This document shows, one piece after another, positions 1 through 8,494 of a DNA stretch of 58,068 nucleotides. Below the pieces are notes generated by a model, which saw only the letters and a program-made list of their open reading frames with translations, did no database searches and had not been told where the DNA came from. How positions within the stretch are numbered: position 1 is the stretch's first letter; each line of letters begins with the position of its first letter. This DNA comes from Syntrophorhabdus sp. PtaB.Bin027 (GTDB taxonomy: Bacteria > Desulfobacterota > Syntrophorhabdia > Syntrophorhabdales > Syntrophorhabdaceae): NCBI GenBank assembly GCA_002067585.1, contig MVQO01000071.1, positions 1 through 58,068 on the forward strand, written 5' to 3'. The translations under genes were made by a program, and so were the position numbers.

Positions 1-87
1 GAGAAGCCCCGGCAAAAAATTACCGGTTAATTTTCTCACATCCATAACGTCAAAACTCTCTTTTTTATTTTCCCAATCCTGTATCAT
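1..87 (-). CDS. DUF2249-like protein, N-terminal 29 codons only (runs off the window)
   Basis: The frame opens with ATG at 85-87 and continues to the left window edge without a stop. The visible end contains F-D-V-M-D-V-R followed by G-N-F-L-P-G-L-L. That resembles the start of DUF2249-type domains, which often accompany DUF1858 proteins. The start lies 6 nt beyond the stop of the DUF1858 gene and has an AAGGAG ribosome site about 10 nt upstream, so the two genes are probably co-transcribed. Function is unknown. The family assignment rests on about 20 residues. Confidence 0.5.
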   Translation of the reverse strand, partial: MIQDWENKKESFDVMDVRKLTGNFLPGLL

Positions 88-93
88 CTTTTC

Positions 94-384
94 TCAACTC
101 CTTTCTGTAAATTTGACTGATGTCGACCCGTGCATTGTTGTCTGGATAGCTTCCTGCAAACTTTCCATAAGGGTGCCCAGGGCAACCCCGTAAATTTTGG
201 CTACATCTTCAAGTGTGTGATAGCTTTCTGTCGGGCATCCTACGCAAAGCATCTTCCGTTTGATAAAAACCTTGATTGATATCGGATGATGCTCCAGCAA
301 CTCCTTGATCGTCATGTGTGGGTCTAAAGTCATTGTTGTATCAGGATAATACTTTTGCTCTACCTCATCATTGCGCAGGCGCAA
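94..384 (-). CDS. DUF1858 domain protein
   Basis: This is a small 96-residue protein. The segment from about residue 20 (M-T-L-D-P-H-M-T-I-K-E-L-L) through P-I-S-I-K-V-F, C-V-G-C and H-T-L-E-D-V-A matches the DUF1858 fold, which is also found at the N terminus of ScdA/RIC-type iron-sulfur repair proteins. The paired cysteines of C-V-G-C are typical of the family. The gene lies 30 nt downstream of a Crp/Fnr regulator and just upstream of a DUF2249-like gene on the same strand. That arrangement suggests a small regulon for nitrosative or redox stress, which is inference. The family call is solid; the biochemical role is unknown. Confidence 0.8.
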   Translation of the reverse strand: MRLRNDEVEQKYYPDTTMTLDPHMTIKELLEHHPISIKVFIKRKMLCVGCPTESYHTLEDVAKIYGVALGTLMESLQEAIQTTMHGSTSVKFTERS

Positions 385-414
385 TGATCGAAAGAATATA
401 TTGATCTTTCCTAA

Positions 415-1128
415 TTATCGGTTTTCTGTGAACAGGACCAGAGCATGGGGATCAGACACCGTGATACGTTCTCGCCTGGAAATTACCCAACCCTTCTTCT
501 CCCAGGCACTGAGAACCCGGCTAACAGTGTATACAGTGGTGCCTGTATAGTCTGCCAGTCCCTGACGGCTGAGCGGGAAGTCGATTAAGATGCCCTCATT
601 GGTTTTACGACCGGACTGTCGCATAATGCGCAATAGAGCACGGGCGATGCGCTGTTCTACCTGTTCGGCGAAGAGCTCCAGGTACCTGGCCTGCAAATCC
701 TGAAGTCGATCGAAAGCAACTCCGAGCATGTTGACTGCTAATTGTGGGTACTCTGCCATGAGGGCTACCATACCCTGCTTGTCCCAACCGACTAATTCAG
801 AATGACTAACTGCTTCAGCGGTGACAGGATAAAGACTCTCTTTAAAAACGGCTATTGCGGCTGTCAATTCTCCTGGTTTGATGAAACGAACAACAACCGC
901 TTTACCCTGTTCATGGAATTTTGTGAGCTTTATGAGGCCCACCAAAAGAAAATAGCATTTTCTGGCAGGATCACCCTGGAAAAAAACTGTTTCACTGGGC
1001 TGCACATCGATTCGGTCTCCACGGTGGAAAATACTACTGTGAAATTTTGCATCTATGCCCGATAGGAAATCAGTCTGGCTTAAACTGTCGGCTATTGTAG
1101 AAAATAGATCCAAGAAAACATCCTTCAA
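415..1128 (-). CDS. Crp/Fnr-family transcriptional regulator
   Basis: The 237-residue product has an N-terminal cyclic-nucleotide-binding-like beta barrel (about residues 35-130, including V-F-F-Q-G-D-P and a G-L-I-K-L strand). A dimerisation helix and a C-terminal winged helix (about 185-220, L-S-R-Q-G-L-A-D-Y-T-G-T-T then T-V-S-R-V-L-S) follow. It lacks the N-terminal cysteine cluster of true FNR, so it probably senses something other than oxygen through an Fe-S cluster. The longest frame opens at a TTG (1126-1128) with GAAGAGG about 13 nt upstream, so the exact start is uncertain. It leads a minus-strand unit with the DUF1858 and DUF2249-like genes. A heme- or nitrosative-stress regulator of the HcpR/DNR type is possible but not shown. 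Confidence 0.85.
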   Translation of the reverse strand: MKDVFLDLFSTIADSLSQTDFLSGIDAKFHSSIFHRGDRIDVQPSETVFFQGDPARKCYFLLVGLIKLTKFHEQGKAVVVRFIKPGELTAAIAVFKESLYPVTAEAVSHSELVGWDKQGMVALMAEYPQLAVNMLGVAFDRLQDLQARYLELFAEQVEQRIARALLRIMRQSGRKTNEGILIDFPLSRQGLADYTGTTVYTVSRVLSAWEKKGWVISRRERITVSDPHALVLFTENR

Positions 1129-1599
1129 AACTTTTGAAATACCTCTTCAAAAGCGTGCGGAAAGAATCTCTTACATTCATTTATCTGCCATCGTACAATT
1201 ATACCATCTTTAAAGTTGTTTTTTCCATCACAGCAAGAAGATCCCTAGGTAACACTAGGAAATAAAAAGCGATGTAAAGTTTTAGGAACCAGGGTCACAT
1301 AGACGATGGTATTGTCTAAGTGATCCTTCTTCTTTTGTCAGAAACAGTACCATACCTTATGCTGTCCCTTTTCAATTTTTTATTTAAACTACCACGTATT
1401 CTCTTTTTGAAAGAGTCTGTAATCCATATAAAAATATATTATAGTGGCTTGTATTTACCTTTACCAGGGATTTGGAAATCAGTTCGTTGCTCTTCACAGC
1501 ACAGGAAGATGACCGGCAAAGCGGGCAGAGACTTCTCCTCATGGTTACTATGCTCGCAGAGGGCCGCCGCCCTTTTCTATGTCCTTTGGCTGAGAGCTG
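1129..1599. other. Intergenic region without a supported gene
   Basis: This 471-bp AT-rich stretch holds the promoter of the Crp/Fnr gene at its left end and the 3' flank of the secreted-protein gene at its right. A short inverted repeat, CCTAG with CTAGG, lies near 1244-1259. A 145-codon plus-strand frame beginning at 1320 has no ribosome site and no recognisable protein, and it runs antisense into a real gene, so I do not call it. Confidence 0.5.
1198..1203 (-). promoter_or_regulatory. Probable -10 box for the Crp/Fnr regulator gene
   Basis: The minus strand reads TATAAT here, about 70 nt upstream of the gene. No -35 box sits 17 nt before it. A TGTGA half-site lies near the position expected for an activator at about -40, on the minus strand around 1227-1231. 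This would fit activation by a Crp-type protein, possibly autoregulation, but only half of the palindrome is good. Confidence 0.4.
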
Positions 1600-2352
1600 T
1601 CATTGAGGCCGGGAGTACATCCGTTGCTGAATCCTTGGTCTTTCTCTCATCTGTTGTCCCGCCTGATTGCGAAGCCTCGGCTGTTGAATCTGAAACCGTG
1701 GTTGTTGAACACCAGAGATGCGCTGCCTTTCAACCCCTGTCTGATAGTTCCGTCTGAGCTGAGGCTGCCTTTGTTGATGTTGCCACTTTTGTTGATAATA
1801 TTGGGATTCCATTCCCGGATGATACCTCTGAAAAGTCTGCAGCCTTGGTTCTTTCGTGGGGAATCGTGTCCTGGATTTGTACGTATGACTGCTCCATGTT
1901 TGCACTCTTTCTCTGTGGTTGTCATTATGCCAGCCCTGCCAGTTCCGTAAAGGCCGGTGTCTGTACGTTCTATTATAATACCAGGGATTTCTGTACCATG
2001 CGTAATTTCTGTAGTGTCTTCTCCATCCGGGGCCCAGGTTATAATAGAATCTTGGAACAGAAGCATAATACACCCAGCCACGATCATAATAGTATGAGCT
2101 ATACCACCGGTCCTGCCATAGGCGCCACCACAATCCGTTCCAGAAGAAGAGATCTATATCCACGTAAGGAGCAACATAAACATCGTCTGCATAGGGTAAT
2201 GGCACCATATCAGGTGGTGCCTCGAAGTCATAAGGTGGTGGTGCATTAGTTGGCGGGGCAAGAGGAACATCATCGTATATTTGTGCCACAGTTGGAAGAG
2301 GAGCAAAACAGACGATCCCCAAAAGCACTGTTCCTGCCAGTAATTTCTTCAT
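1600..2352 (-). CDS. Secreted Trp/Tyr/Arg-rich protein of unknown function
   Basis: The start at 2350-2352 is chosen because AAAGGAGG lies 7 nt upstream and the product then opens with a clean signal peptide (M-K-K-L-L-A-G-T-V-L-L-G-I, cleavage after about A-Q). The 250-residue product has a proline-rich N-terminal part. A central segment is extremely rich in W, Y and R (F-F-W-N-G-L-W-W-R-L-W then W-Y-S-S-Y-Y-Y-D-R-G-W), and a Gln/Arg-rich basic tail follows. Similar W-N-G-W-W-R-L-W exported proteins occur in many proteobacteria without a known function. It is likely periplasmic or envelope-associated. It stands alone, divergent from the next gene. Confidence 0.75.
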   Translation of the reverse strand: MKKLLAGTVLLGIVCFAPLPTVAQIYDDVPLAPPTNAPPPYDFEAPPDMVPLPYADDVYVAPYVDIDLFFWNGLWWRLWQDRWYSSYYYDRGWVYYASVPRFYYNLGPGWRRHYRNYAWYRNPWYYNRTYRHRPLRNWQGWHNDNHRERVQTWSSHTYKSRTRFPTKEPRLQTFQRYHPGMESQYYQQKWQHQQRQPQLRRNYQTGVERQRISGVQQPRFQIQQPRLRNQAGQQMRERPRIQQRMYSRPQ

Positions 2353-2767
2353 CGCACTGCCTCCTTTCTCCATCGCCAGCAACATTGTTTAAGACTGTGT
2401 CTGGCTTTACACGGTAATGAGCAATATTGATACCCAAACATGCGTACTCTAACTATCTTGATATTATTGGTAATTATTTTATCAAGCGCTGAATGGCCAA
2501 CATTTTCGTCGTTTACTATAGGAATTTCCGACGAAACTGTCGACAAAGAATCTGCCATCAACCTGAAGGGCCTGAAATATATAAAGGGATTAAAGAGGTT
2601 TAGTATCGATGTTCATCTACCAGGATAACACATGAGCATCAAACACCGTATCTCTGAAGACCACAACCCTATGCATCCCATTCATGAAAAGAGAGATTTG
2701 ATTTCTCCTGGTCGATACAGTATAAAAGCTGCGAGTGCAAAACTGACAATAATACAAAAAATATGAC
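2353..2767. other. Divergent intergenic region
   Basis: These 415 bp separate the divergently transcribed secreted-protein gene and the dolichol-kinase-like gene. Apart from the promoter listed separately, I see no structured element. Frames of 62 and 70 codons overlap each other on opposite strands around 2440-2628. The plus one begins with a hydrophobic stretch but has no ribosome site, so neither is called. Confidence 0.5.
2698..2726 (+). promoter_or_regulatory. Sigma-70-type promoter for the dolichol-kinase-like gene
   Basis: TTGATT at 2698-2703 and TATAAA at 2721-2726 are separated by exactly 17 nt. The start codon of the gene lies about 40 nt downstream. Confidence 0.6.
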
Positions 2768-3343
2768 ATGGGATGTAAAGGAATGGTTGAAGCACGGTCG
2801 ATAGCCAGAAAGGTTTTTCATTTTTCCAGTGCATCCATACCTCTATGCTATCTTTTTATAGGTAGGATGGCTGCACTAGTCTTTTCACTGGTCTTGCTTG
2901 CCCTGTCGGCTTGTTTTGAGATTTTGCGTATAGGAGGGAGACTCAATATCTCCTTTGTGACAAAATACATGGAGGTGAAAGAGTCTGAATCCAGAAAACC
3001 TACAGGGAGTTTTTACTATCTCCTTGCTATCCCTGTCACCATTCTTGTTTTTCAAAAATCAGTGGCTGTTTCCTCCCTTTTCATAGCAGCCATTGCAGAT
3101 CCCCTTTGTTCTCTTGCAGGCTTAAAGTGGGGTAAGACAAAGATCTTTGAAAAAAGCCTTGAGGGAAGTTCTGTATTTTTTGTAGCTTCTCTTCTGATAC
3201 TATCCTTTTTCCCCTTTCCCACACATGTCCGTCTGATAACTGCATTTGTTGCAACCCTTATAGAGCTCTTCACCCCGAAGTGGCTTGATGACAACCTCAC
3301 AATTCCCATTGGTACAGCCCTTGTGCTGACTTTTTTGACTTAA
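2768..3343 (+). CDS. Dolichol kinase / polyprenol kinase-like membrane protein
   Basis: The 191-residue product is very hydrophobic with about five or six membrane segments. It carries the features of the SEC59/VTE5 CTP-dependent prenol kinase family, related to CDP-diglyceride synthetases: an N-terminal R-K-x-F-H-F, a central I-A-D-P-L-C-S-L-A-G with K-W-G-K-T-K after it, and E-x-x-x-P-K-W-L-D-D-N toward the end. The reaction would be CTP-dependent phosphorylation of a long-chain isoprenoid or lipid alcohol at the inner membrane. The start is uncertain because ATG 2768 has no clear ribosome site and an internal ATG at 2783 is possible. It stands alone behind its own promoter. The exact substrate cannot be read from the sequence. 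Confidence 0.75.
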   Translation: MGCKGMVEARSIARKVFHFSSASIPLCYLFIGRMAALVFSLVLLALSACFEILRIGGRLNISFVTKYMEVKESESRKPTGSFYYLLAIPVTILVFQKSVAVSSLFIAAIADPLCSLAGLKWGKTKIFEKSLEGSSVFFVASLLILSFFPFPTHVRLITAFVATLIELFTPKWLDDNLTIPIGTALVLTFLT

Positions 3344-3703
3344 TCCAAAACCACGCCTACACTCCACACACCTGTACCATAAGTCCAGACAAGTTTTTAC
3401 CTCAATTCCATCTCAGTAACTGGTGCTCATACAGTTAGTTTTTAGCCTCTCTCCTCATTTTCTATTATCTCAGGCACCGCCAGATCCAGCGCAGAGAGGT
3501 TTTGTTAAGGGTTTCTGGAAGGTAAATAAAGGTTTTGGGGTAAAAGAATAACCGGATGCAGATCATTGCAACAGGAGATTCTAAAGATTTGGGATTGCAG
3601 AATCAAGAAATTGGGTGTATACTGAAAATATGTGTGACAAATGTCACATTCTATTGTAGCTTGGGGCAGTAGTAAATCTATCTGATTTGGGTAGGTTGCA
3701 GAA
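3344..3703. other. Intergenic region upstream of the hypothetical gene at 3704
   Basis: These 360 bp contain no supported gene. The left two thirds show nothing I recognise. The right third holds the CRP-type palindrome and a possible TAAATC -10 box (3673-3678) listed with the operator. Confidence 0.5.
3633..3648. promoter_or_regulatory. Perfect CRP/FNR-type operator
   Basis: TGTGACAAATGTCACA is a perfect 7+7 palindrome with a 2-nt centre and matches the Crp consensus TGTGA-N6-TCACA without mismatch. Its centre (3640.5) lies about 41-43 nt before a plausible start site downstream of TAAATC at 3673-3678, the usual place for class II activation of the gene at 3704. The likely binder is a Crp/Fnr protein, perhaps the one encoded at 415-1128 (inference). 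Confidence 0.65.
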
Positions 3704-4252
3704 ATGAAGCTTCTTTTTACAAGACTCCAGGAAGAAGTGATTACAGTCAAAAGGTCTGTCACCAGGGTCCAGGTTGAGACAGGCGCGTCCAGAATTAAAC
3801 CCTATAAGTTTCAGGTTATCGATATAACACCGGAGCCATGTGAAAAGAAACGAGAGGATGCTCAAGGGGTATCAAAATTATCCAGCGAAGATCAAAAGAA
3901 CTCATTGAGCCTGAATGTAAAATCAGAGTATGTCAGCGATATCGTTGATCTTCAAGGAACACCTGATAAAGGAAATTCCCTCACCCCCGTCATCTACTCA
4001 GCTGGGAGTATACTGAAGGGAAACCACAGCCGTGAGAAGTCTGTAGACAAAAGCTTTTTAAGTTCAAAAACTGGATACATCCAGAAAAATGAACCCAGTT
4101 TTAACAAATCAGCAGACTCTGTGGATTTTTCTATGGTTGACGAGAGCCTAGCCCGATATCGGTTCACAACCCGCAAATTCATCTCCACCCAGGAGATGAT
4201 TGAATACCATAGGGCTCAAGAAAAACGAGTCTCTTTTGAACTGACGATATAA
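3704..4252 (+). CDS. Hypothetical protein, soluble and polar
   Basis: I do not recognise this 182-residue protein. It has no signal peptide or membrane segment and is rich in Ser, Lys, Asp and Glu, with a low-complexity middle that suggests disorder. The C-terminal 40 residues (S-L-A-R-Y-R-F-T-T-R-K-F-I-S then E-M-I-E-Y-H-R-A) look more ordered. A GGTAGG ribosome site sits about 8 nt upstream of the ATG, and a perfect Crp-type operator lies 56-71 nt upstream. These two features argue that it is a real, regulated gene. It converges on the coiled-coil gene downstream. Confidence 0.55.
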   Translation: MKLLFTRLQEEVITVKRSVTRVQVETGASRIKPYKFQVIDITPEPCEKKREDAQGVSKLSSEDQKNSLSLNVKSEYVSDIVDLQGTPDKGNSLTPVIYSAGSILKGNHSREKSVDKSFLSSKTGYIQKNEPSFNKSADSVDFSMVDESLARYRFTTRKFISTQEMIEYHRAQEKRVSFELTI

Positions 4253-4312
4253 ATTTATATTCAGGTAAGAAGCGATAAGATTTCTACCATCCCTCCTTCA
4301 TTTTAAAATCGC

Positions 4313-4714
4313 CTACTTCTTACCCTTCTTTCGATCGGTTTTCAGCGCTTCCATTTCTCCCCTCAACTGGGTCACTTCTCCCTTTATCACCTCTCTTTCT
4401 TTCTTAAAATCCTCCAGCTTACCTTCAAGGGTGGTAATCTGAAGCTTTGGGTCAAGAGCCGCTACCTGGGTTTTGAGATTCTTTAAATCAGTAATGTCAT
4501 TTTTTAGTGAAGCAATGTCAGATTTCAGTATAATGACCATTGCCCCCAGGGCTACAATTAGGAGTCCCAGTATGATTGTGGCAACAGGGATGCTTTGAAA
4601 GAATGACTTTTGTCGTTCCGGATGTCTCGCCTCCTTTTCCTTCTTTGCCTGGAGCAGATCGAGTAATTCTTCCACGCTCACAGCTGGTTTCTTTTCATTT
4701 TCGACAATTCTCAT
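4313..4714 (-). CDS. Single-span membrane protein with a coiled coil
   Basis: The start at 4712-4714 is preferred over the longer frame because AAGGAG lies 6 nt upstream. The 133-residue product has a charged N terminus of about 38 residues, one membrane helix (V-A-T-I-I-L-G-L-L-I-V-A-L-G) and a heptad-rich Leu/Lys/Glu helix to the C terminus. This topology resembles small envelope or division-associated coiled-coil proteins, but I recognise no family. It is the last gene of the minus-strand group that includes der, 137 nt after the VanZ-like gene. Confidence 0.6.
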   Translation of the reverse strand: MRIVENEKKPAVSVEELLDLLQAKKEKEARHPERQKSFFQSIPVATIILGLLIVALGAMVIILKSDIASLKNDITDLKNLKTQVAALDPKLQITTLEGKLEDFKKEREVIKGEVTQLRGEMEALKTDRKKGKK

Positions 4715-4851
4715 CCATGGCTCCTTGTTAATTGGTCTGCTTATCATACCAGGAATTATTGCAATATTAAGGCCAGAAAGAGGATGATGAAGGGTAAAGA
4801 TGGGGGAGAAAGAATCTTGGCAACAGGCTACACAATGAAAGAATGCTCAAA

Positions 4852-5232
4852 TCAGTGGTTATATCTTTGCCTGAGAAAGAGATAGACAAGAAAGACACCT
4901 ATGGAATCAATGAAGACATCACGTATCGTTCCTTCCCGGAATGGGACAAAAGTCTGATGGTATTCGTCAGATATGGCGTAAATCACAGCAATGACTGCAG
5001 ATACAAAGAGAGCCCTGCGGGGAGTCATAAGAGATTGAAAAGCACGAAAAAGGAGAAAATAAAGAACTGCATACCCGGTAATATGAGCCCCTTTCTTGAC
5101 AAGCACATCGAGGAAGCCAAAGTGCGAAATTGAAGATCCATGGAGAGAAGATAGAAAAAAGATCAGGGCCATAAAGCATAAGATAGGAAACCAGTAATAG
5201 AAGAATCTTTTTACGCGTATTTTTAAGCTCAT
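4852..5232 (-). CDS. VanZ-like family membrane protein
   Basis: The product of about 126 residues has four predicted membrane helices. It carries VanZ-family signatures: an early F-F-L-S-S-L, a central K-x-x-A-H-I-T-G-Y-A-V-L-Y-F-L-L, and a conserved D-E-Y-H-Q-T-F-V-P-F-R-E-G-T with D-V-F-I-D-S-I-G just after it. VanZ relatives are linked to glycopeptide resistance or envelope chemistry, but most have no known reaction. The start at 5230-5232 has GAGG 5 nt upstream; a longer frame opens 18 nt earlier without a ribosome site. It follows der. Confidence 0.8.
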   Translation of the reverse strand: MSLKIRVKRFFYYWFPILCFMALIFFLSSLHGSSISHFGFLDVLVKKGAHITGYAVLYFLLFRAFQSLMTPRRALFVSAVIAVIYAISDEYHQTFVPFREGTIRDVFIDSIGVFLVYLFLRQRYNH

Positions 5233-5284
5233 TGGATCCTCAAACATCATAAATTGAATTCATACCATGGGGCATCTGAATCAA

Positions 5285-6676
5285 CTATTTCTTCCTTAGT
5301 AAAAGCCGTATCGGAACCCCGGTAAACCCATATTTTTGACGGAGCGAATTTTCAAGGTACCTTTTGTAATGCTCAGGGATTAGCCTGGGAAAGTTAGTAA
5401 ACAGGGCAAAAGTGGGAGGCATAACCTTGACCTGGTTCATATAGATAATATTTACCCGTTTTCCGTGCTGGTACGGAAGGCTCTGCGCCTGAATTATCTC
5501 CTCCAGCGTCTTGTTCAGGGCTGATGTCTTAATTCTCCTGTTGAGCTGGCTATAGATTCTGAGGTCTGATTCGAGGATTTTCTTTATGTTTTTCCCTGTT
5601 TTTGCAGATACGCAGATAACAGGAGCAAAGCTTGTGTGCGGTATCCTCTCATGCACCATTTTGCGGTATTCTTCCATGCTTATTTTGTTTTCAACGAGAT
5701 CCCACTTGTTCACCACAATGCAGAGTCCTTTTCCCCGTGTAATGATCGTATGGGCAATACCACCATCCTGATGGCTTACCCCTTCATTTGCATCAATAAT
5801 AAGGTTGACCACATCAGCCCGTTCAATCGTCCTCAGGGCCGATACAACGGAATGTTCTTCAACCTTTGCTTCGATCCTGCTTTTTCGCCTGAGGCCAGCA
5901 GTATCGATGAGGATCAAGTTTCTGTTACGAAATGCTACCTGTGAATCAATTGCATCACGTGTTGTACCGGGTAAATTGCTTACTATCATCCGCTCAGAAC
6001 CCAGGAGCCGGTTTGCAATGGAAGATTTTCCTGTGTTCGGTCTTCCAGCAAAAGCAATTTTAATCTCCGTTGATAGTTCCATATCCATGGCTTCTGATAT
6101 GGAATCTTTCTCTATGACATCATCGGTATGTTTCCTACGCTTCCTGGTTTTCTGCGGATCTTTATCATTCATCACCTGTTTTGCCGTTGAAACGAGGTCT
6201 TCGAGCAATTCATCTATACCCAACCCATGGAGAGAGCTTACAGGATAGAGTTTTTCTGTGCCGAGGGTATAAAATTCTGGCGTAAGCAACTCCCGTTTAC
6301 CAGAATCGACTTTGTTTACCGTGAAAAAGATTGGCTTGCCATATCTTCGCAGCCCCTTGGCAATCTCCATGTCCTGGGGCAGCAACCCTTCTTTCCCATC
6401 AAGAAGGAAAATAATCATGGAAGATTCTTCGAGAGATATGGTGATCTGCTGACGCATAAGAGGAAAGTAACCTTCTTCCTTTGTTGGTTCAAATCCACCC
6501 GTATCTACCAGACGAAAATCAGTGCCGGCATATTCAAATTCACCATAATTGCGGTCCCGGGTAACTCCGGGTGTGTCCTCTGTTATAGCTTTCCTGTATC
6601 CGATTAGGCGGTTAAAGAGGGTGGACTTGCCAACATTTGGCCGCCCTACAATGGTGACAATCGGTTTCTGGCTCAT
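5285..6676 (-). CDS. der: Ribosome-associated GTPase Der (EngA)
   Basis: The 463-residue product has the diagnostic two tandem GTPase domains. The first P-loop is G-R-P-N-V-G-K-S-T (about residue 10) with D-T-G-G and N-K-V-D. The second is G-R-P-N-T-G-K-S-S (about residue 210) with D-T-A-G and N-K-W-D. A C-terminal KH-like domain ends the protein. Der is needed for late 50S ribosome assembly. The length is typical. Its ATG overlaps the stop of the MFS gene upstream by 4 nt, so the two are translationally coupled. Confidence 0.97.
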   Translation of the reverse strand: MSQKPIVTIVGRPNVGKSTLFNRLIGYRKAITEDTPGVTRDRNYGEFEYAGTDFRLVDTGGFEPTKEEGYFPLMRQQITISLEESSMIIFLLDGKEGLLPQDMEIAKGLRRYGKPIFFTVNKVDSGKRELLTPEFYTLGTEKLYPVSSLHGLGIDELLEDLVSTAKQVMNDKDPQKTRKRRKHTDDVIEKDSISEAMDMELSTEIKIAFAGRPNTGKSSIANRLLGSERMIVSNLPGTTRDAIDSQVAFRNRNLILIDTAGLRRKSRIEAKVEEHSVVSALRTIERADVVNLIIDANEGVSHQDGGIAHTIITRGKGLCIVVNKWDLVENKISMEEYRKMVHERIPHTSFAPVICVSAKTGKNIKKILESDLRIYSQLNRRIKTSALNKTLEEIIQAQSLPYQHGKRVNIIYMNQVKVMPPTFALFTNFPRLIPEHYKRYLENSLRQKYGFTGVPIRLLLRKK

Positions 6677-7833
6677 TCCTTGTATTTTACGACAAGGCTT
6701 AAAAGAAAGCCAATGAACGGGAGGACCATGATTGCTTCAAGCGCAACAGGAACGCCGAAGTTGTCGGCGATAACCCCTAAGATGGTAACACCAATACCGC
6801 CTGTGCCGATGGCAAAGCCTACCATAAGACCTGAGGCTATTCCGAGGCGATGGGGCAGAAGTCGTTGCGCCATTACGACGGTAACCGAAAACGTAGATAT
6901 GAGAATCAGTCCCTCCAACCCCAATACGACGAAGAGAAGATAGCTTTTGGCAATGAAGGGAACAAACATGAGAGGCAGGATCAATGTTGCAAGAAACATG
7001 GTAAGCCTGATAAAAAATCTATGCCCCCACCTGTCGGCAAAAGGAGCGCCAATAAGAGTTCCTGCTGCGCCACAGGCAAGGAATACAAAGATAAGATTAC
7101 CTGCAAAGAGGGGATCGCCTTTCAGATGGTTAATGTAATAGAACGGGATATATGAGAGAAGCCCCATCTGTGTCCATGACCGCATGATAACGATGGCCAC
7201 CACGAGAAACAGTGACACATAGGAGCTTGCCGTTGTTTTTGATGTTTCTGCCTGTTTTATATTGTGCTCGAGCCTGGGTATGGCAATTGTCTTTCTCTGG
7301 GTGAGCATGAGGGCAGTACACAGCAAGGAGGGTATTACAGCCACCGGAAGGGCATCAAATCCCAGATAGCGGGTCACATAAAGTGCCATGGGAGGCCCGA
7401 TAGCAAGGCCAAGATTTCCACCCACTGAGAATACAGACATACCGGTCACACTTCGCTTTCCTGTGAAAAAATGTGCTGTCTTGTATCCTTCTGGATGGTA
7501 GGCTGCTATGCCGAGTCCGCTGATAATGACCAGAAATAACACCATATAATAATCAGCCGGTAGTGCAAGGAGAGCATATCCTATGCCTGCTGCCAGGAGT
7601 CCAATGGGAAGCAAGGCTGCTTTTTCTTTCTTGTCGGAATAAAAACCAAAGAGGGGCTGGAGTATGGATGAGGTAAAGTTTGCAACCATGAGGATTACCC
7701 CGGTCATTGTATACGTTAGCCCGAGCTTATCCTTCAGGAAAGGAAGGGTGGCTGGCAGAGCCCCCTGATAGATGTCGGTTACCATGTGACCAAGAGACAG
7801 TATGATGAGGACCTTTAGATTAAACCTTCCCAT
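6673..7833 (-). CDS. MFS transporter, fosmidomycin-resistance (Fsr)-like
   Basis: The 386-residue product has about 12 hydrophobic segments. The N-terminal part resembles the Fsr/YnfM branch of the major facilitator superfamily (L-G-H-M-V-T-D-I-Y-Q-G-A-L-P-A-T-L-P-F-L and F-G-F-Y-S-D-K-K). Such proteins export small molecules with proton antiport at the inner membrane. The start overlaps the NUDIX gene by 14 nt and the stop overlaps der by 4 nt, so it is embedded in an operon. The true substrate is unknown. Confidence 0.85.
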   Translation of the reverse strand: MGRFNLKVLIILSLGHMVTDIYQGALPATLPFLKDKLGLTYTMTGVILMVANFTSSILQPLFGFYSDKKEKAALLPIGLLAAGIGYALLALPADYYMVLFLVIISGLGIAAYHPEGYKTAHFFTGKRSVTGMSVFSVGGNLGLAIGPPMALYVTRYLGFDALPVAVIPSLLCTALMLTQRKTIAIPRLEHNIKQAETSKTTASSYVSLFLVVAIVIMRSWTQMGLLSYIPFYYINHLKGDPLFAGNLIFVFLACGAAGTLIGAPFADRWGHRFFIRLTMFLATLILPLMFVPFIAKSYLLFVVLGLEGLILISTFSVTVVMAQRLLPHRLGIASGLMVGFAIGTGGIGVTILGVIADNFGVPVALEAIMVLPFIGFLLSLVVKYKE

Positions 7834-8377
7834 GTAATATCCACCTCAGTCTTAAAAGTATCCTGCACGTTGCGCCCCAGATTCTATCACCTCTGTAGTA
7901 GAAAGACGGAACTTTTTCCACGTGGCCATTCAACTCTGCTTGTTCAAGACCGGGTGAAACGTTACGAAGAGTCTCAAACGGCAGAGAGATAATGTATGCC
8001 ACCTCTTCCGGATTTGGTTTGAACTTATAGGGAAAAGGTATTGACGCAACATAAGGTCTTACACAAAATCCTGTCATGGTGTACATATCATCAATCCTGC
8101 CAAGAATTTCCACGTCTTTTTCTTTTACACCAATTTCTTCGCAGCACTCCCTCACTGCAGTAACCATTCGGTTCCCATCCTTTTCCTCGAACATACCACC
8201 GGGGAAAGAAACTTCGCCTTTGTGGTTCCTTACGGTCTGTGTCCTCTTGGTAAGGATAATAAAAAGCTCATTGCCCATTCCATGGATGGGGATGACTACA
8301 CCAGCCCATTTTGACCTGACGCAATGAATGTTTTCGGGCTTATATGTGGTAAGACATTCTCGTATGTAAGAAATCAT
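7820..8377 (-). CDS. NUDIX hydrolase, CoA-pyrophosphatase-like
   Basis: The 185-residue product carries a NUDIX box (F-P-G-G-M-F-E-E-K-D-G-N then A-V-R-E-C-C-E-E-I-G-V, about residues 58-85). The spacing, with K-D-G-N inside the box and a downstream G-R-I-D-D-M-Y-T segment, is typical of the CoA/acyl-CoA diphosphatase branch (YeaB/NudL/PCD1). The enzyme would hydrolyse the pyrophosphate of CoA derivatives in the cytoplasm. It overlaps the downstream transporter gene by 14 nt. Substrate assignment is by family only. Confidence 0.8.
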   Translation of the reverse strand: MISYIRECLTTYKPENIHCVRSKWAGVVIPIHGMGNELFIILTKRTQTVRNHKGEVSFPGGMFEEKDGNRMVTAVRECCEEIGVKEKDVEILGRIDDMYTMTGFCVRPYVASIPFPYKFKPNPEEVAYIISLPFETLRNVSPGLEQAELNGHVEKVPSFYYRGDRIWGATCRILLRLRWILHGKV

Positions 8378-8494
8378 CAGGTATTTTAGCAGCAGAAGGC
8401 TTATGAAAGCAATGGTAAATCAGCTCATAGCTCTAAGTTGACAGAGCTGGAAGCACAACGCCTTTTTCACTGATTACCGGCTACCGATAACTGT

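Noticed and set aside
1320..1757. 145-codon plus-strand frame
   Set aside because: It has no ribosome site and no family features, and it runs antisense into the secreted-protein gene.
2440..2628. 62-codon frame with a hydrophobic start
   Set aside because: It has no ribosome site, lies in a divergent promoter region, and overlaps another frame of similar size on the other strand.
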